Assembly (NCBI RefSeq): GCF_006716865.1
Contig: NZ_VFPT01000002.1
Location: 62,001 to 126,000 of the forward strand
Length of the DNA stretch: 64,000 nucleotides
Reading direction: 5' to 3'
Source of the DNA: Roseinatronobacter monicus
Lineage (GTDB): Bacteria > Pseudomonadota > Alphaproteobacteria > Rhodobacterales > Rhodobacteraceae
Shown: positions 36,381-45,148 of the stretch, one piece after another
How the letters are laid out: each line of letters opens with the position of its first letter
Numbering within the stretch: the first letter of the stretch is position 1
Notes under the pieces: generated by a model
Seen by the model: the letters and a program-made list of their open reading frames with translations, nothing else
What the model was told of the DNA's origin: nothing
Database searches by the model: none
Translations under genes and position numbers: made by a program

Positions 36381-37667
36381 ATGTTGACACGATTGAAAAT
36401 TGATCACCTGCTCAGAGGCCTTGCACTCTCGACATGCCTGTGGGCTGCGCCTTCGGCGCATGCGGATACGCCTTTGCGGCTTGATCTGGACCTGAGCTTC
36501 GAGGAGAACGTGAACCTGTTCTTTGATGCGATGGAACGCGGGGATCCGACTGACCCGGATGACCTGTTTTATATCGCATTCAATCTGCTCAGCCCCGTTC
36601 TGGCCCGCAAAATGCATGATGTTGAAATCCCACGCGCATTTCGGTTGCGCAGCATCTATGCCGACTATCTGGTGCAACGTTTTGCGGATTATGCGGCACA
36701 GCCAGAAAACAGAAAACGCGCCATTCATTATAGCTATCGTGCACAATTCGGGGAAGATGGATTGTGGGATCGCGCGGCACAGGGGCTGTCCGATCAACGC
36801 AGCATCTGCCACATATTCATGCAGGCGATCAATCCGACGTATCAACACGAGGATGAAAGAAGCTGCGTGATGACCCAGCGGGACCTTGTGATTTCCGAGC
36901 TGCCGGAACTGCCGGAGGAACCTTTTTCAACGCTGTTGCGGGCAGATATTTACGCGCATTTGTTTTTCTTGAATGGGCATGTGACGCGTGGACGGCCATA
37001 CCCGCTTCTGAACCGTGGCGAAGCGCCACCACCGGATGAATGGTTCGAACATGTCGCGCCGGAACAGGTAAGAATAGCGTTTCAGGCATGGTCTGCATGG
37101 CATTACGATGACAGCTTTTGGTCCTGGCTGCGTACGCAACCCACACCGTCAGAGACTTTGCAAGATGCGATGGCGTTGAGTGGTCTATGTATACCACTCA
37201 TGCAAGTGATGGATAAGACAAAGCTCTCTGAAACAGCCGATTATATCTGCGGCTTGTTGAATTACGAGATGGATATAGATGTCGCGACGGAGCTGCTGGG
37301 GCAGATACCACCGGAGGCATTTGAGGATATTCCGGGGGCGCAACTGATGCATGGCGCGCTTGAAATGTGTTCCGATGTTGAACCGCGCCATCGCCGATCT
37401 TTCCACCCCGAGGAAACTGTCGCGCGCGCGCGAGGTGTTTGTACAAGGGGAGCAAGCGGGACAGTGCAAAGCAGCCGTCTCTGCCGCCCCCCCTTATCCC
37501 TCACTCCGGAAAGTGGCTATTATCTGAGCGAGCTGTTCGCAAGTTGCCGTGTTGCTGACTTGCTCAGCATTGCTGATCGCAACCAGGTCAGCCGAAGAAC
37601 TGGCCCGCGCCCGCCACTGGCGGAGCAACACAACCCGTTCGCCACGCCACCACAGAGGACAGATTGA
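36381..37667 (+). CDS. Tandem exported paralogue 2 (probable immunity protein)
   Basis: 428 residues with the same signal peptide as copy 1. It is the most divergent copy: residues about 64-110 are unique (FYIAFNLLSPVLARKMHD, RSIYADYLVQRF). The centre is of type B (HYSYRAQFGEDGLWDRAAQG, then GRPYPLLNRGEAPPP), shared with copy 4. The segment near residue 350 is also unique (ARARGVCTRGASGTVQSS). Cysteine positions are kept. The pattern suggests it protects against a related but different effector variant. Confidence 0.68.
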   Translation: MLTRLKIDHLLRGLALSTCLWAAPSAHADTPLRLDLDLSFEENVNLFFDAMERGDPTDPDDLFYIAFNLLSPVLARKMHDVEIPRAFRLRSIYADYLVQRFADYAAQPENRKRAIHYSYRAQFGEDGLWDRAAQGLSDQRSICHIFMQAINPTYQHEDERSCVMTQRDLVISELPELPEEPFSTLLRADIYAHLFFLNGHVTRGRPYPLLNRGEAPPPDEWFEHVAPEQVRIAFQAWSAWHYDDSFWSWLRTQPTPSETLQDAMALSGLCIPLMQVMDKTKLSETADYICGLLNYEMDIDVATELLGQIPPEAFEDIPGAQLMHGALEMCSDVEPRHRRSFHPEETVARARGVCTRGASGTVQSSRLCRPPLSLTPESGYYLSELFASCRVADLLSIADRNQVSRRTGPRPPLAEQHNPFATPPQRTD

Positions 37668-37702
37668 TGCCCGGCATTTCACGCAAGGGCTGTAGGTCAT
37701 AG
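37667..37702 (+). pseudogene. Vestigial PAAR start 2
   Basis: Same 12-codon MPGISRKGCRS remnant as at 36343, at the second junction. Confidence 0.8.
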
Positions 37703-37704
37703 CG

Positions 37705-38991
37705 ATGTTGACACGATTGAAAATTGATCACTTGATCAGAGGCCTTGCACTCTCGACATGCCTGTGGGCTGTGCCTTCGCCGCATGCGGATACGCCTTTG
37801 CGGCTTGATCTGGACCTGAGCTTCGAGGAGAACGTGACCCTGATTTTTGATGCGCTGGAACGCGGGGATCCGACTGACCCGGATGACCTGTTTTACCTTG
37901 CATCCAACCTGGTCTCGCCCGTGCGCGCGCGCGAAATGCATGATGTTGAAATCCCACGCGCATTTCGGTTGCGCACCATCTATGCAGATCAGATCGCACA
38001 GCGTTTTGCGGATTATGCTGCAGAGCCAGAGAACAAGAAGCGGGCGATCTATTACAGCTATCACTCCAGATTTGGGGGGGGCAGTCTTTGGGATCGCGAC
38101 GCAGACGGGCTGTCCGATCAACGCAGCATCTGCCAGATATTCATGCAGGCGATCAATCCGACGTATCAACACGAGGATGAAAGAAGCTGCCTGGTGACCC
38201 AGCGGGACCTTGTGATTGCCGAGCTGCCGGAGCTGCCGGAGGAACCTTTTTCAACGCTGTTGCGGGCAGATATTCATGCCTATTTATTTTTTTTAAATGA
38301 CCACGCCCGTTTCACCGGCCGGATATATACGTATGACCGTGGCAGCGAGCCGCCACCTGACGAATGGTTCGAAAACGTCGCGCCGGAACGTGTCAAAACC
38401 GCGTTCGACGTCTGGCGCGCATGGCATTACGACGACAGCTTCTGGTCTTGGCTACGTACGCAACCCATACCGCCAGAGGCTTTGCAAGATGCGATGGCGT
38501 TGAGCGACCTGTGTATCTCACTCATGCAGGTGATGGATAAGACACAGCTCTCTGAAACAGCCGATTATATCTGCGGCTTGTTGAATTACGAGATGGATAT
38601 GGATGTCGCGACGGAGCTGCTGGGGCAAATACCACCGGAGGCATTTGAGGATATTCCGGGGGCGCAACTGATGCATGGCGCGCTTGCAATGTGTTCTGAT
38701 GTTGAACCGCGCCCTCGCCGATCTTTCCAACCCGAGGAAACCGTATCGCTTGCGCGGGGGCGATGCACAGGTGTTGTATTGCATACACTTGAAAGCAGCC
38801 GTCGCTGCCGCCCCCCCTTATCCCTCACGCCGGAAAGTGGCTATTATCTGAGCGAGCTGTTCGCAAGTTGCCGTGTTGCCAACTTGCTCAGCATTGCTGA
38901 TCGCAACCAGGTCAGCCGAAGAACTGGCCCGCGCCCACCACTGGCGGAGCAACACAACCCGTTCGCCACGCCACCACAGAGGACGGATTGA
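37705..38991 (+). CDS. Tandem exported paralogue 3 (probable immunity protein)
   Basis: 428 residues. From about residue 55 to residue 385 it is identical to copy 1 (type A centre), at DNA level as well. The first 50 residues carry private changes (HLIRGL, WAVPSPHAD, NVTLIFDALE) and near the end it has CRVANLL. The long identical tract beside differing ends indicates recent gene conversion. Signal peptide and cysteines are intact. Confidence 0.68.
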   Translation: MLTRLKIDHLIRGLALSTCLWAVPSPHADTPLRLDLDLSFEENVTLIFDALERGDPTDPDDLFYLASNLVSPVRAREMHDVEIPRAFRLRTIYADQIAQRFADYAAEPENKKRAIYYSYHSRFGGGSLWDRDADGLSDQRSICQIFMQAINPTYQHEDERSCLVTQRDLVIAELPELPEEPFSTLLRADIHAYLFFLNDHARFTGRIYTYDRGSEPPPDEWFENVAPERVKTAFDVWRAWHYDDSFWSWLRTQPIPPEALQDAMALSDLCISLMQVMDKTQLSETADYICGLLNYEMDMDVATELLGQIPPEAFEDIPGAQLMHGALAMCSDVEPRPRRSFQPEETVSLARGRCTGVVLHTLESSRRCRPPLSLTPESGYYLSELFASCRVANLLSIADRNQVSRRTGPRPPLAEQHNPFATPPQRTD

Positions 38992-39026
38992 TGCCCGGCA
39001 TTTCACGCAAGGGCTGTAGGTCATAG
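38991..39026 (+). pseudogene. Vestigial PAAR start 3
   Basis: Same 12-codon MPGISRKGCRS remnant, at the third junction. Confidence 0.8.
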
Positions 39027-39028
39027 CG

Positions 39029-40312
39029 ATGTTGACACGATTGAAAATTGATCACCTGCTCAGAGGCCTTGCACTCTCGACATGCCTGTGGGCTGTGCCT
39101 TCGGCGCATGCGGATACGCCCTTGCGGCTTGATCTGGACCTGAGCTTCGAGGAGAACGTGAACCTGTTCTTTGATGCGCTGGAACGCGGGGATCCGACTG
39201 ACCCGGATGACCTGTTTTACCTTGCATCCAACCTGGTCTCGCCCGTGCGCGCGCGCGAAATGCATCATGTTGAAATCCCACGCGCATTTCGGTTGCGCAC
39301 CATCTATGCAGATCAGATCGCACAGCGTTTTGCGGATTATGCGGCACAGCCAGAAAACAGAAAACGGGCCATTCATTATAGCTATCGTGCACAATTCGGG
39401 AGAGATGGATTGTGGGATCGCGCGGCACAGGGGCTGTCCGATCAACGCAGTATGTGCCAGATATTCATGCAGGCGATCAATCCGACGTATCAACACGAGG
39501 ATGAAAGAAGCTGCGTGATGACCCAGCGGGACCTTGTGATTTCCGAGCTGCCGGAACTGCCGGAGGAACCTTTTTCAACGCTGTTGCGGGCAGATATTTA
39601 CGCGCATTTGTTTTTCTTGAATGGGCATGTGACGCGCGGACGGCCATACCCGCTTCTGAACCGTGGCGAAGCGCCACCACCGGATGAATGGTTCGAACAT
39701 GTCGCGCCGGAACAGGTAAGAATAGCGTTTCAGGCATGGTCTGCATGGCATTACGATGACAGCTTTTGGTCCTGGCTGCGTACGCAACCCACACCGTCAG
39801 AGACTTTGCAAGATGCGATGGCGTTGAGTGGTCTATGTATACCACTCATGCAAGTGATGGATAAGACAAAGCTCTCTGAAACAGCCGATTATATCTGCGG
39901 CTTGTTGAATTACGAGATGGATGATGTCGCGACGGAGCTGCTGGGGCAGATACCACCGGAGGCATTTGAGGGTATTCCGGGGGCGCAACTGATGCATGGC
40001 GCGCTTGAAATGTGTTCCGATGTTGAACCGCGCCCTCGCCGATCTTTCCACCCCGAGGAAACCGTATCGCTTGCGCGGGGGCGATGCACAGGTGGCGTAT
40101 TGTATACAATTGAAAGCAGCCGTCGCTGCCGCCCCCCCTTATCCCTCACGCCGGAAAGTGGCTATTATCTGAGCGAGCTGTTCGCAAGTTGTGAGGTTGC
40201 CAACTTGCTCAGCATTGCTGATCGCAACCAGGTCAGCCGAAGAACTGGCCCGCGCCCACCACTGGCGGAGCAACACAACCCGTTCGCCGCGCCACCACAG
40301 AGGACAGATTGA
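39029..40312 (+). CDS. Tandem exported paralogue 4 (probable immunity protein)
   Basis: 427 residues, one codon shorter than the others (YEMDDVATEL instead of YEMDMDVATEL). It is a clear mosaic: the first about 107 residues resemble copies 1 and 3, the centre is of type B as in copy 2 (HYSYRAQFGRDGLWDRAAQG), and the C-terminus returns to the type of copies 1 and 3 (SLARGRCTGGVLYTIESSRR). Its stop overlaps the start of the complete PAAR gene. Confidence 0.68.
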   Translation: MLTRLKIDHLLRGLALSTCLWAVPSAHADTPLRLDLDLSFEENVNLFFDALERGDPTDPDDLFYLASNLVSPVRAREMHHVEIPRAFRLRTIYADQIAQRFADYAAQPENRKRAIHYSYRAQFGRDGLWDRAAQGLSDQRSMCQIFMQAINPTYQHEDERSCVMTQRDLVISELPELPEEPFSTLLRADIYAHLFFLNGHVTRGRPYPLLNRGEAPPPDEWFEHVAPEQVRIAFQAWSAWHYDDSFWSWLRTQPTPSETLQDAMALSGLCIPLMQVMDKTKLSETADYICGLLNYEMDDVATELLGQIPPEAFEGIPGAQLMHGALEMCSDVEPRPRRSFHPEETVSLARGRCTGGVLYTIESSRRCRPPLSLTPESGYYLSELFASCEVANLLSIADRNQVSRRTGPRPPLAEQHNPFAAPPQRTD

Positions 40313-40602
40313 TGCCCGCCATTTCACGCAAGGGCGATAGTGCATCCGGACATGGTTGCTTTCCGCCAACATCGGCAGTATCTGCAAGCCCGAATGTCTA
40401 TATCAACGACATCCCAGCCTTGCGGCAGGGGGATGCGGTCGCTGCGCACGGGTGTGGCAAATGCCCCCCACATCCCCGCAGTGTGGCAGGTGGGTCCGCA
40501 ACTGTGTTTGTCAATGGTCGCCCCGTTGCCAGATTGGGCGATTCTGTAGATTGCGGCGGTGCGATGGCAGCAGCTTCAGGAAATGTCTATGCCGGAGGAT
40601 AA
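40312..40602 (+). CDS. PAAR-domain spike tip protein
   Basis: A 96-residue PAAR protein: MPAISRKGDSASGHGCFPPT, then VYINDIPALRQGDAVAAHGC, CPPHPRSVAGGS and GRPVARLGDSVDCGG. Conserved His and Cys residues fit the zinc site of the cone. The start at 40312 is coupled to the stop of the fourth tandem gene (TGATG). Three truncated copies of its 5' end sit inside the array. It would cap the VgrG2 spike. Confidence 0.9.
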   Translation: MPAISRKGDSASGHGCFPPTSAVSASPNVYINDIPALRQGDAVAAHGCGKCPPHPRSVAGGSATVFVNGRPVARLGDSVDCGGAMAAASGNVYAGG

Positions 40603-41242
40603 CTTATGTAATCCAATGGCCGGTGTCACCGATTTGGGCGATGGATTGACGGTCGTTGATATTTGGCAGGGATTGCATGCGAATGCGAAAGCCTGGCCGG
40701 TGAATCCATACGGTTTGGCCAGTGCAGCCCAGAACCGTACGCTGATTGATGGGACGGATTTAAGTGTATTGCGTGCCCTTGCAGCCTATCCTGGCGCAGG
40801 TTGGTCCGCTCTCTGCACCGCAGCTGGCTGGACCTCCTACGGTGCGGTTGCCCTCTCCTGGTGCCAAGGCGCCACATTGCCGCAGGTCCTCGACGCATGG
40901 CTCGCATCGGGGTTCTCGCTCAAGCCTCTGCCCGAGTATGAACGCCCTGCACGCCTCCTCAACCCGACGCTTTTGCCCCAGACCCGCAGCCTCTCGGCGC
41001 TGGTAGAGGCCGCGCAACCCAATGCCTTTGCGCTCTGCGTCATGATTGCCCATTCCCCCGAGCCGCTGGACTTCGACATGTCACTTGAGACCCTCCAGTC
41101 AGTTCCCCAACCCCAGCTCGCAGCTTTCTTCAAGTCACGCATGTTGCAAAAACCCGTCCGAAGCCCTGATGAAGACCAGCTGATCGTGATCTGGACTGCG
41201 ACGGTAAAGGGCACGGAGTTCGACATATGGGAGGCCGCGTAA
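40583..41242 (+). CDS. PAAR-linked T6SS accessory protein (copy 2)
   Basis: About 219 residues, overlapping the end of the PAAR gene. The N-terminal half (VTDLGDGLTVVDIWQGLHAN onward) is different from copy 1 at 27524, but from LSWCQGATLPQVLD on the two are nearly identical. The start is uncertain: ATGs at 40583, 40589 and 40616 are in frame, and GGAGG at 40594-40598 fits none of them perfectly. It is followed directly by a frameshifted PAAR gene. An adaptor role is inferred as for copy 1. Confidence 0.58.
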   Translation: MSMPEDNLCNPMAGVTDLGDGLTVVDIWQGLHANAKAWPVNPYGLASAAQNRTLIDGTDLSVLRALAAYPGAGWSALCTAAGWTSYGAVALSWCQGATLPQVLDAWLASGFSLKPLPEYERPARLLNPTLLPQTRSLSALVEAAQPNAFALCVMIAHSPEPLDFDMSLETLQSVPQPQLAAFFKSRMLQKPVRSPDEDQLIVIWTATVKGTEFDIWEAA

Positions 41243-41500
41243 TGCCCGCAATCGCCCCGCGTTGGAGATGTTCATGACTGCCCCAGGCATGGAAAGAACA
41301 CGATCACCGAAGGAGGATCAGGCGAGGTCGATGGCCGCGCGATTGCCCGCCTCGGCGACGCCTGCGCCTGCGGCGCGCTAATCACCGAGGGATCATCAGT
41401 GGCCGAGCTTGTCGGCAAACCCGTCGCATATGTTGGGTGCAAAACCAGCTGCGGCGGCACAATCACCAGCGGCTCAGATACCGGCGAGGTTCCGGCGTGA
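41242..41500 (+). pseudogene. PAAR gene with one-base insertion
   Basis: Nearly identical to the PAAR gene at 28213-28470, but an extra C (atcgccccgcg against atcgcccgcg) shifts the frame after five codons, so translation ends after MPAIAPRWRCS. The remaining sequence still matches, with a few substitutions. The gene is inactive as written. Confidence 0.88.
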
Positions 41501-42034
41501 TGCCAAGCGGGGACAAGACCTCTGCGCCGGGCTCAGTTGCGCGGCTGCTACGATGCTGCGCAATGCACGAGTGACCGGTTCGGGAAAAGCTGCACCGCGG
41601 CGCTGTGGTCATCCCGACCGTCAGCAAAGGGCCGGGTGTGTCGATGGTCGACCTCGAAGAGTCGGCGGGTCATGCTGCACCGCCGCAGGGCGGCTTCGAG
41701 CCCCATCAGCGACATTCAGGCATGTCGCAGCGAGCTGAAGCCTTTCGCATCTGCAGCAACGAGCCCGGCCCATAGCGGACGGTCGGCATCGGGCGCATGC
41801 AGCGACGCAGCATTTCCCAATGGGACACCGTGCTTCTTCGGATAAACTTCCTGCTGCACTGGACTTGCAGTCGGAGCGACGCGTGTTTAGCTGTCCGATC
41901 CCGCGTCTTGTTAGGCTTGATCTATCGCTTGGCCCACTGTCTCAAAGTCGTTGACACGTTCCGTGGACGCTCTGTTCATTGACTCTAAAGGACTTACACC
42001 TTACATTCATAGCCTCTGGCGAAGGATTGGTGCG
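41501..42034. other. Spacer with R1 repeat
   Basis: No supported gene. About 41530-41740 is an R1 mosaic repeat (cgagtgaccggttcgggaaa, then gggtgtgtcgatggtcgacc and catcagcgacattcaggcat) that begins within the PAAR-linked duplication. The rest, to the ribosome site at 42021, shows nothing recognisable. Confidence 0.55.
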
Positions 42035-42352
42035 ATGACTCGAAGCTCTGGAAAGTTGACTGCAGGCTTCGCGACGAGCGGGATGGGTTTACAAATGGAT
42101 GGCTCCAAAGTCGTCGCGGAGGCCAAGACCAGCGAATTTATGGTCAAGAAGCACGCAATATTTTCGAAATTGGAACGACCCAAAGAGCGCGCGACCAAGG
42201 TTGAGGCTGTTCAGGTCACCGTTGATCTTGCTTATCGTCAACCTGACTTGGCTTATGCTGGCCTTGCGGTGGTTGAGCCGATGGAAGTGTGGTGTGGGGA
42301 TCCCCGCAACATGCGTGATGAGGACTTGGCGTTCTTCGGACTGGAGCGCTGA
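42035..42352 (+). CDS. Hypothetical, possible antitoxin
   Basis: A 105-residue protein (MTRSSGKLTAGFATSGMGLQ, then AKTSEFMVKKHAIFSKLERP). The start at 42035 follows GAAGGA with eight bases spacing. No family is recognised. The downstream frame begins within a few bases and could encode a PemK/MazF-like toxin, so a two-gene toxin-antitoxin module is possible; the evidence is only pairing and size. Confidence 0.4.
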   Translation: MTRSSGKLTAGFATSGMGLQMDGSKVVAEAKTSEFMVKKHAIFSKLERPKERATKVEAVQVTVDLAYRQPDLAYAGLAVVEPMEVWCGDPRNMRDEDLAFFGLER

Positions 42353-42356
42353 GTAG

Positions 42357-42782
42357 TTGCGAGACGCTGCTGCTGTGCCTGCGGGGACCCAAGTTCCTGC
42401 TGTTGGGTCTGTCCATGGCTTCCGGTTCTCGTTTGGCGAACAAAATATTCGGTATCCGCATCCCGGCATAGTCGTGATGAGCCGGGTCGGACAGAAAGAC
42501 GGGAAGACCCGCTGCGGTGTAATCGCGCTGGCGATTACACATTCTACCCAAAAGACAAACTGGGACAATAAAGACGTATTGCGTATCCCTGTTCAGGAGC
42601 TCGAGCGGATGGGCCTTGATACGGCCGAGCAGTGGGTGTGCCTCTTTGAGCAGGCTGTGGCCTACTTTCCGGAAGATACCAAATGGATAGCTTCGGCAGG
42701 GAGTGCCCATCTCGGTCAGGCTTCTGAATCGTTCACAAGTCTGGTTCTCGAGGCATGGAACGATTTTCGTCGGTCTCGTTGA
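42357..42782 (+). CDS. Hypothetical, possible PemK/MazF-like toxin
   Basis: About 141 residues. YPHPGIVVMSRVGQKDGKTR followed by CGVIALAITHST recalls the first strands of PemK/MazF-type proteins (H-x-GIV, then a hydrophobic strand). The C-terminal half (QELERMGLDTAEQWVCLFEQ) is unlike the family's usual end. The start is uncertain because only TTG or GTG codons are available near 42357-42375. It is five bases from the upstream gene. The toxin call is weak. Confidence 0.4.
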   Translation: MRDAAAVPAGTQVPAVGSVHGFRFSFGEQNIRYPHPGIVVMSRVGQKDGKTRCGVIALAITHSTQKTNWDNKDVLRIPVQELERMGLDTAEQWVCLFEQAVAYFPEDTKWIASAGSAHLGQASESFTSLVLEAWNDFRRSR

Positions 42783-43195
42783 ATAGTTTTTGGCTGATTC
42801 AACGGTATGCACGGGCAAGCACTTTCCATGCCGCACCGCAGTCAGGCCGCTTTGCGCCCCGCACGTCGGTGATGCTGCGACCGCGAATGGTCTTTGCGCA
42901 GATGCAGCGAACGGCAGAAAGGTCCCGCATCAGCGACATTCGGGGCACAAAATGCTGCGCAGTGCATGAGTACCGGTTCTGGGGAGCTGCGCCGCAGCAT
43001 TGTGGTCGTCCTGATCGGCGACAATGGACCGGTCGCTTGACCGTGCCACGACTCGCGAGCCCGTCAGTTGGGCCTTGTTTAGCGTGCCAAAGCCTCCGTG
43101 CGCCCCCAATGCCCCCTTGATATTCTATCCCATCGACATGACATGCCGCCCAAAGCATAATAAATGATGGGCACCCGCGACACTCGGATCATCAT
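42783..43195. other. Spacer with R1 repeat
   Basis: No supported gene. An R1 mosaic repeat spans about 42925-43060 (gcatgagtaccggttctggg, then gcgccgcagcattgtggtcg). The last 50 bases precede a start codon at 43196 and may hold its promoter, though no clear boxes are seen. Confidence 0.5.
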
Positions 43196-43713
43196 ATGCG
43201 CAAGATCATACCACCCTCTAACCAAGTCCAGCTCGACCTTTTTTCACCGGATTATTCGCCGTCAGAGCCCGTGATGCCCGCCGATACCATAGCCGCACAC
43301 AAACCCGCTGCCGCCCCGTCGGTGCCACCCGAAGAGATGAGCGACGAGTACTTGCTTACAGAATTTCCAAGGGCGTCGGTGGCCGCCGTCTCGGCTCTGG
43401 GCGCTGAACTAATCAAACGGCGCCCAGCGGGCTGGCAAGAGGCCGCCATCAAGCTGTGGTGCCGCTTTCGTGGCTTTGGGGGTGAGAGACCCATGGTTGA
43501 ACAAGAGATCATCCTCACAATGGCGGTCGAAACCGCAGATCGACGCTTGCTGGACGCGATCATGGTCGAGGGGCAGATTCTGCCTTGCTTTGAGCCTTTC
43601 CTGGTCCGCGCGGCGGCAGCAAATGGGGCGGCGCTTCCAACGGAAATGGTAGAGGCTGGTCTGCGCAACAAACAGGCAGATGTGCGCTGCGCGGCCCTGC
43701 GTTTGGCAGTAAT
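43196..43713 (+). pseudogene. HEAT-repeat-like protein, 3' end cut by ISKra4 element
   Basis: About 172 codons starting MRKIIPPSNQVQLDLFSPDY. The later part is helical with alanine-rich repeats (AELIKRRPAGWQEAAIKLW, EAGLRNKQADVRCAALRLAV) like HEAT/ARM repeats. The frame enters the terminal repeat of the ISKra4 element at 43714, so the true C-terminus is lost. A short open frame after the element (LAARKQMVRYAPVHKL, from about 46577) could be the displaced 3' end, but this is uncertain. Confidence 0.6.
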
Positions 43714-43740
43714 AGGAGAGTACCGCAAAGTGTGGGGCAA

Positions 43741-45126
43741 TCATGCAACCATTGCGATTTCGGACGATGGTTTCAGTCCGGGATACCATTGCTCGAACTT
43801 AGTGCGCAGGGTGCCATCCAAGGCTCTGGTTCGGGTTTGCAGCATGAGGTGCGCGCCGCGTTTTGACCAGCGCATTTGCTGACGCTTGCCGAAGCGCTTT
43901 CCAACGACAGTGTTGACGGTGCTTTCGACAAAGCCAGTTGAAACACGTTCACCGTACCGCCGTCTTTCCGCATAATTCGGGATCATCGAGGCGTTGTTGG
44001 CGATGTAGGTGTCGAACTCGGACGCGGCCTTGCGAAGTGCCTTGATGCTGGCATAGCCCGTCTCGACAACTTCCAGATCGATGACAAGTTCCTCGATTAC
44101 TGCCTGACCATCGTGAAGGTTACCATTCCAAAGGAACCCTTTGATCTGGCGCAACAGACGGGCAATGGCTTCGGCCTCTGCGGGATTGTGATGTGCAAGC
44201 CCTTTGACGTATTGCTGCATGACGGTGATGCGCATGGTGATGTGGAACCAATCCAGGATATGCTCAGAGGCGGGTGCCATGTGTCGCGCCATGTTGATGA
44301 CCGTATCTCCGCCGTCGGTCATGAATGTTACAGGCTGATTTTCCTGCCACCCTTGGTCCTTCAGAACTTCATGTAGCCGCCGCTTGGGCTTTTCATCATG
44401 ACTTTGGACCAGCCCAAGGTAGCGGCTCGGGCGATCTGTGGGTATGGATTTACCGACTGTGACCTCGAAATGCGACTGGCGAGCATCGCGGGACCGCACA
44501 TATCCGCCATCGATGCCGACGGTGATTTGACCCTCAGGGTTGGGAAGTTGGGCACGCTGGTGGGAACTGGTTTCAATGAAGCTGTAACGCTCATCGGCCA
44601 GTTCTGCCTCCATCCGCGTGGCCACGCGCCCCAAATGCCTGCGGATGGTATTTGGATTGAGCCGTGCATCAATCGGCAGCACATCTTTCAGCAGGTCGGA
44701 CGTGACCCCGAAGGACACAAGCGAAGCCCATTTCGTCTCAAGCCAGAGCAACTCCGGGGCGATATGGTCGGGCAAGAGTTCGTTCAGGGGGCTGAAGGTT
44801 TTGGCTGGGCCATTGTGGCACTGGCAGGAATAGACGCGCGGACTTTCAATGGCGATGTCGCCGAAGACAGTCCGATACCGAATTTGCCGCCACCCTTTGC
44901 CACGCAGCTTTCGATCGCAGCACGTACAGCGCGCGCGTTTGATGCAAAATGCCTCGCACTGCGCGGCAACAACTTTCTGCTGGATGCCCAAAAGAACGGC
45001 TTTGCCTTCCTCTATGGACAGGCCAATGTCACCAGCGGCCTCAAAGCCTTTGGAGAAGGTGCCAATCCTGTCCGTGTGGGCGGCGCCGTCTGGCGCAGTG
45101 ATAGTGACGCTGATTTCAATATCCAT
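43741..45126 (-). CDS. ISKra4-family transposase
   Basis: A 461-residue transposase beginning MDIEISVTITAPDGAAHTDR, with a zinc-ribbon-like CTCCDRKLRGKGWRQIRYRT. Its DDE-type core includes TVGIDGGYVRSRD, FMTDGGDTV with DWFHI downstream, and ERRRYGERVSTGFVESTVNT. The start at 45126 gives the family N-terminus; the frame is open further upstream, into the resolvase gene. The stop lies on the inner edge of the terminal repeat. It looks complete. Confidence 0.88.
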   Translation of the reverse strand: MDIEISVTITAPDGAAHTDRIGTFSKGFEAAGDIGLSIEEGKAVLLGIQQKVVAAQCEAFCIKRARCTCCDRKLRGKGWRQIRYRTVFGDIAIESPRVYSCQCHNGPAKTFSPLNELLPDHIAPELLWLETKWASLVSFGVTSDLLKDVLPIDARLNPNTIRRHLGRVATRMEAELADERYSFIETSSHQRAQLPNPEGQITVGIDGGYVRSRDARQSHFEVTVGKSIPTDRPSRYLGLVQSHDEKPKRRLHEVLKDQGWQENQPVTFMTDGGDTVINMARHMAPASEHILDWFHITMRITVMQQYVKGLAHHNPAEAEAIARLLRQIKGFLWNGNLHDGQAVIEELVIDLEVVETGYASIKALRKAASEFDTYIANNASMIPNYAERRRYGERVSTGFVESTVNTVVGKRFGKRQQMRWSKRGAHLMLQTRTRALDGTLRTKFEQWYPGLKPSSEIAMVA

Positions 45127-45148
45127 CTTCGGGGTCCTGCATGATTGG

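Larger units (their letters stand above)
35057..40312 (+). repeat. Fourfold tandem repeat, exact 1,324-bp unit
   Basis: The starts at 35057, 36381, 37705 and 39029 are each 1,324 bases apart. Each unit holds one 428-residue gene plus 37 bases containing the first codons of a PAAR gene and a new joint (tgtaggtcatagcg). The last unit is 3 bases shorter and runs into the complete PAAR gene. Confidence 0.95.

Noticed and set aside
35057..40312. Array as an assembly artefact
   Set aside because: The four units differ at many positions in a structured way and each has its own private changes, so they are unlikely to be a collapsed or duplicated assembly; reads are still needed for proof.
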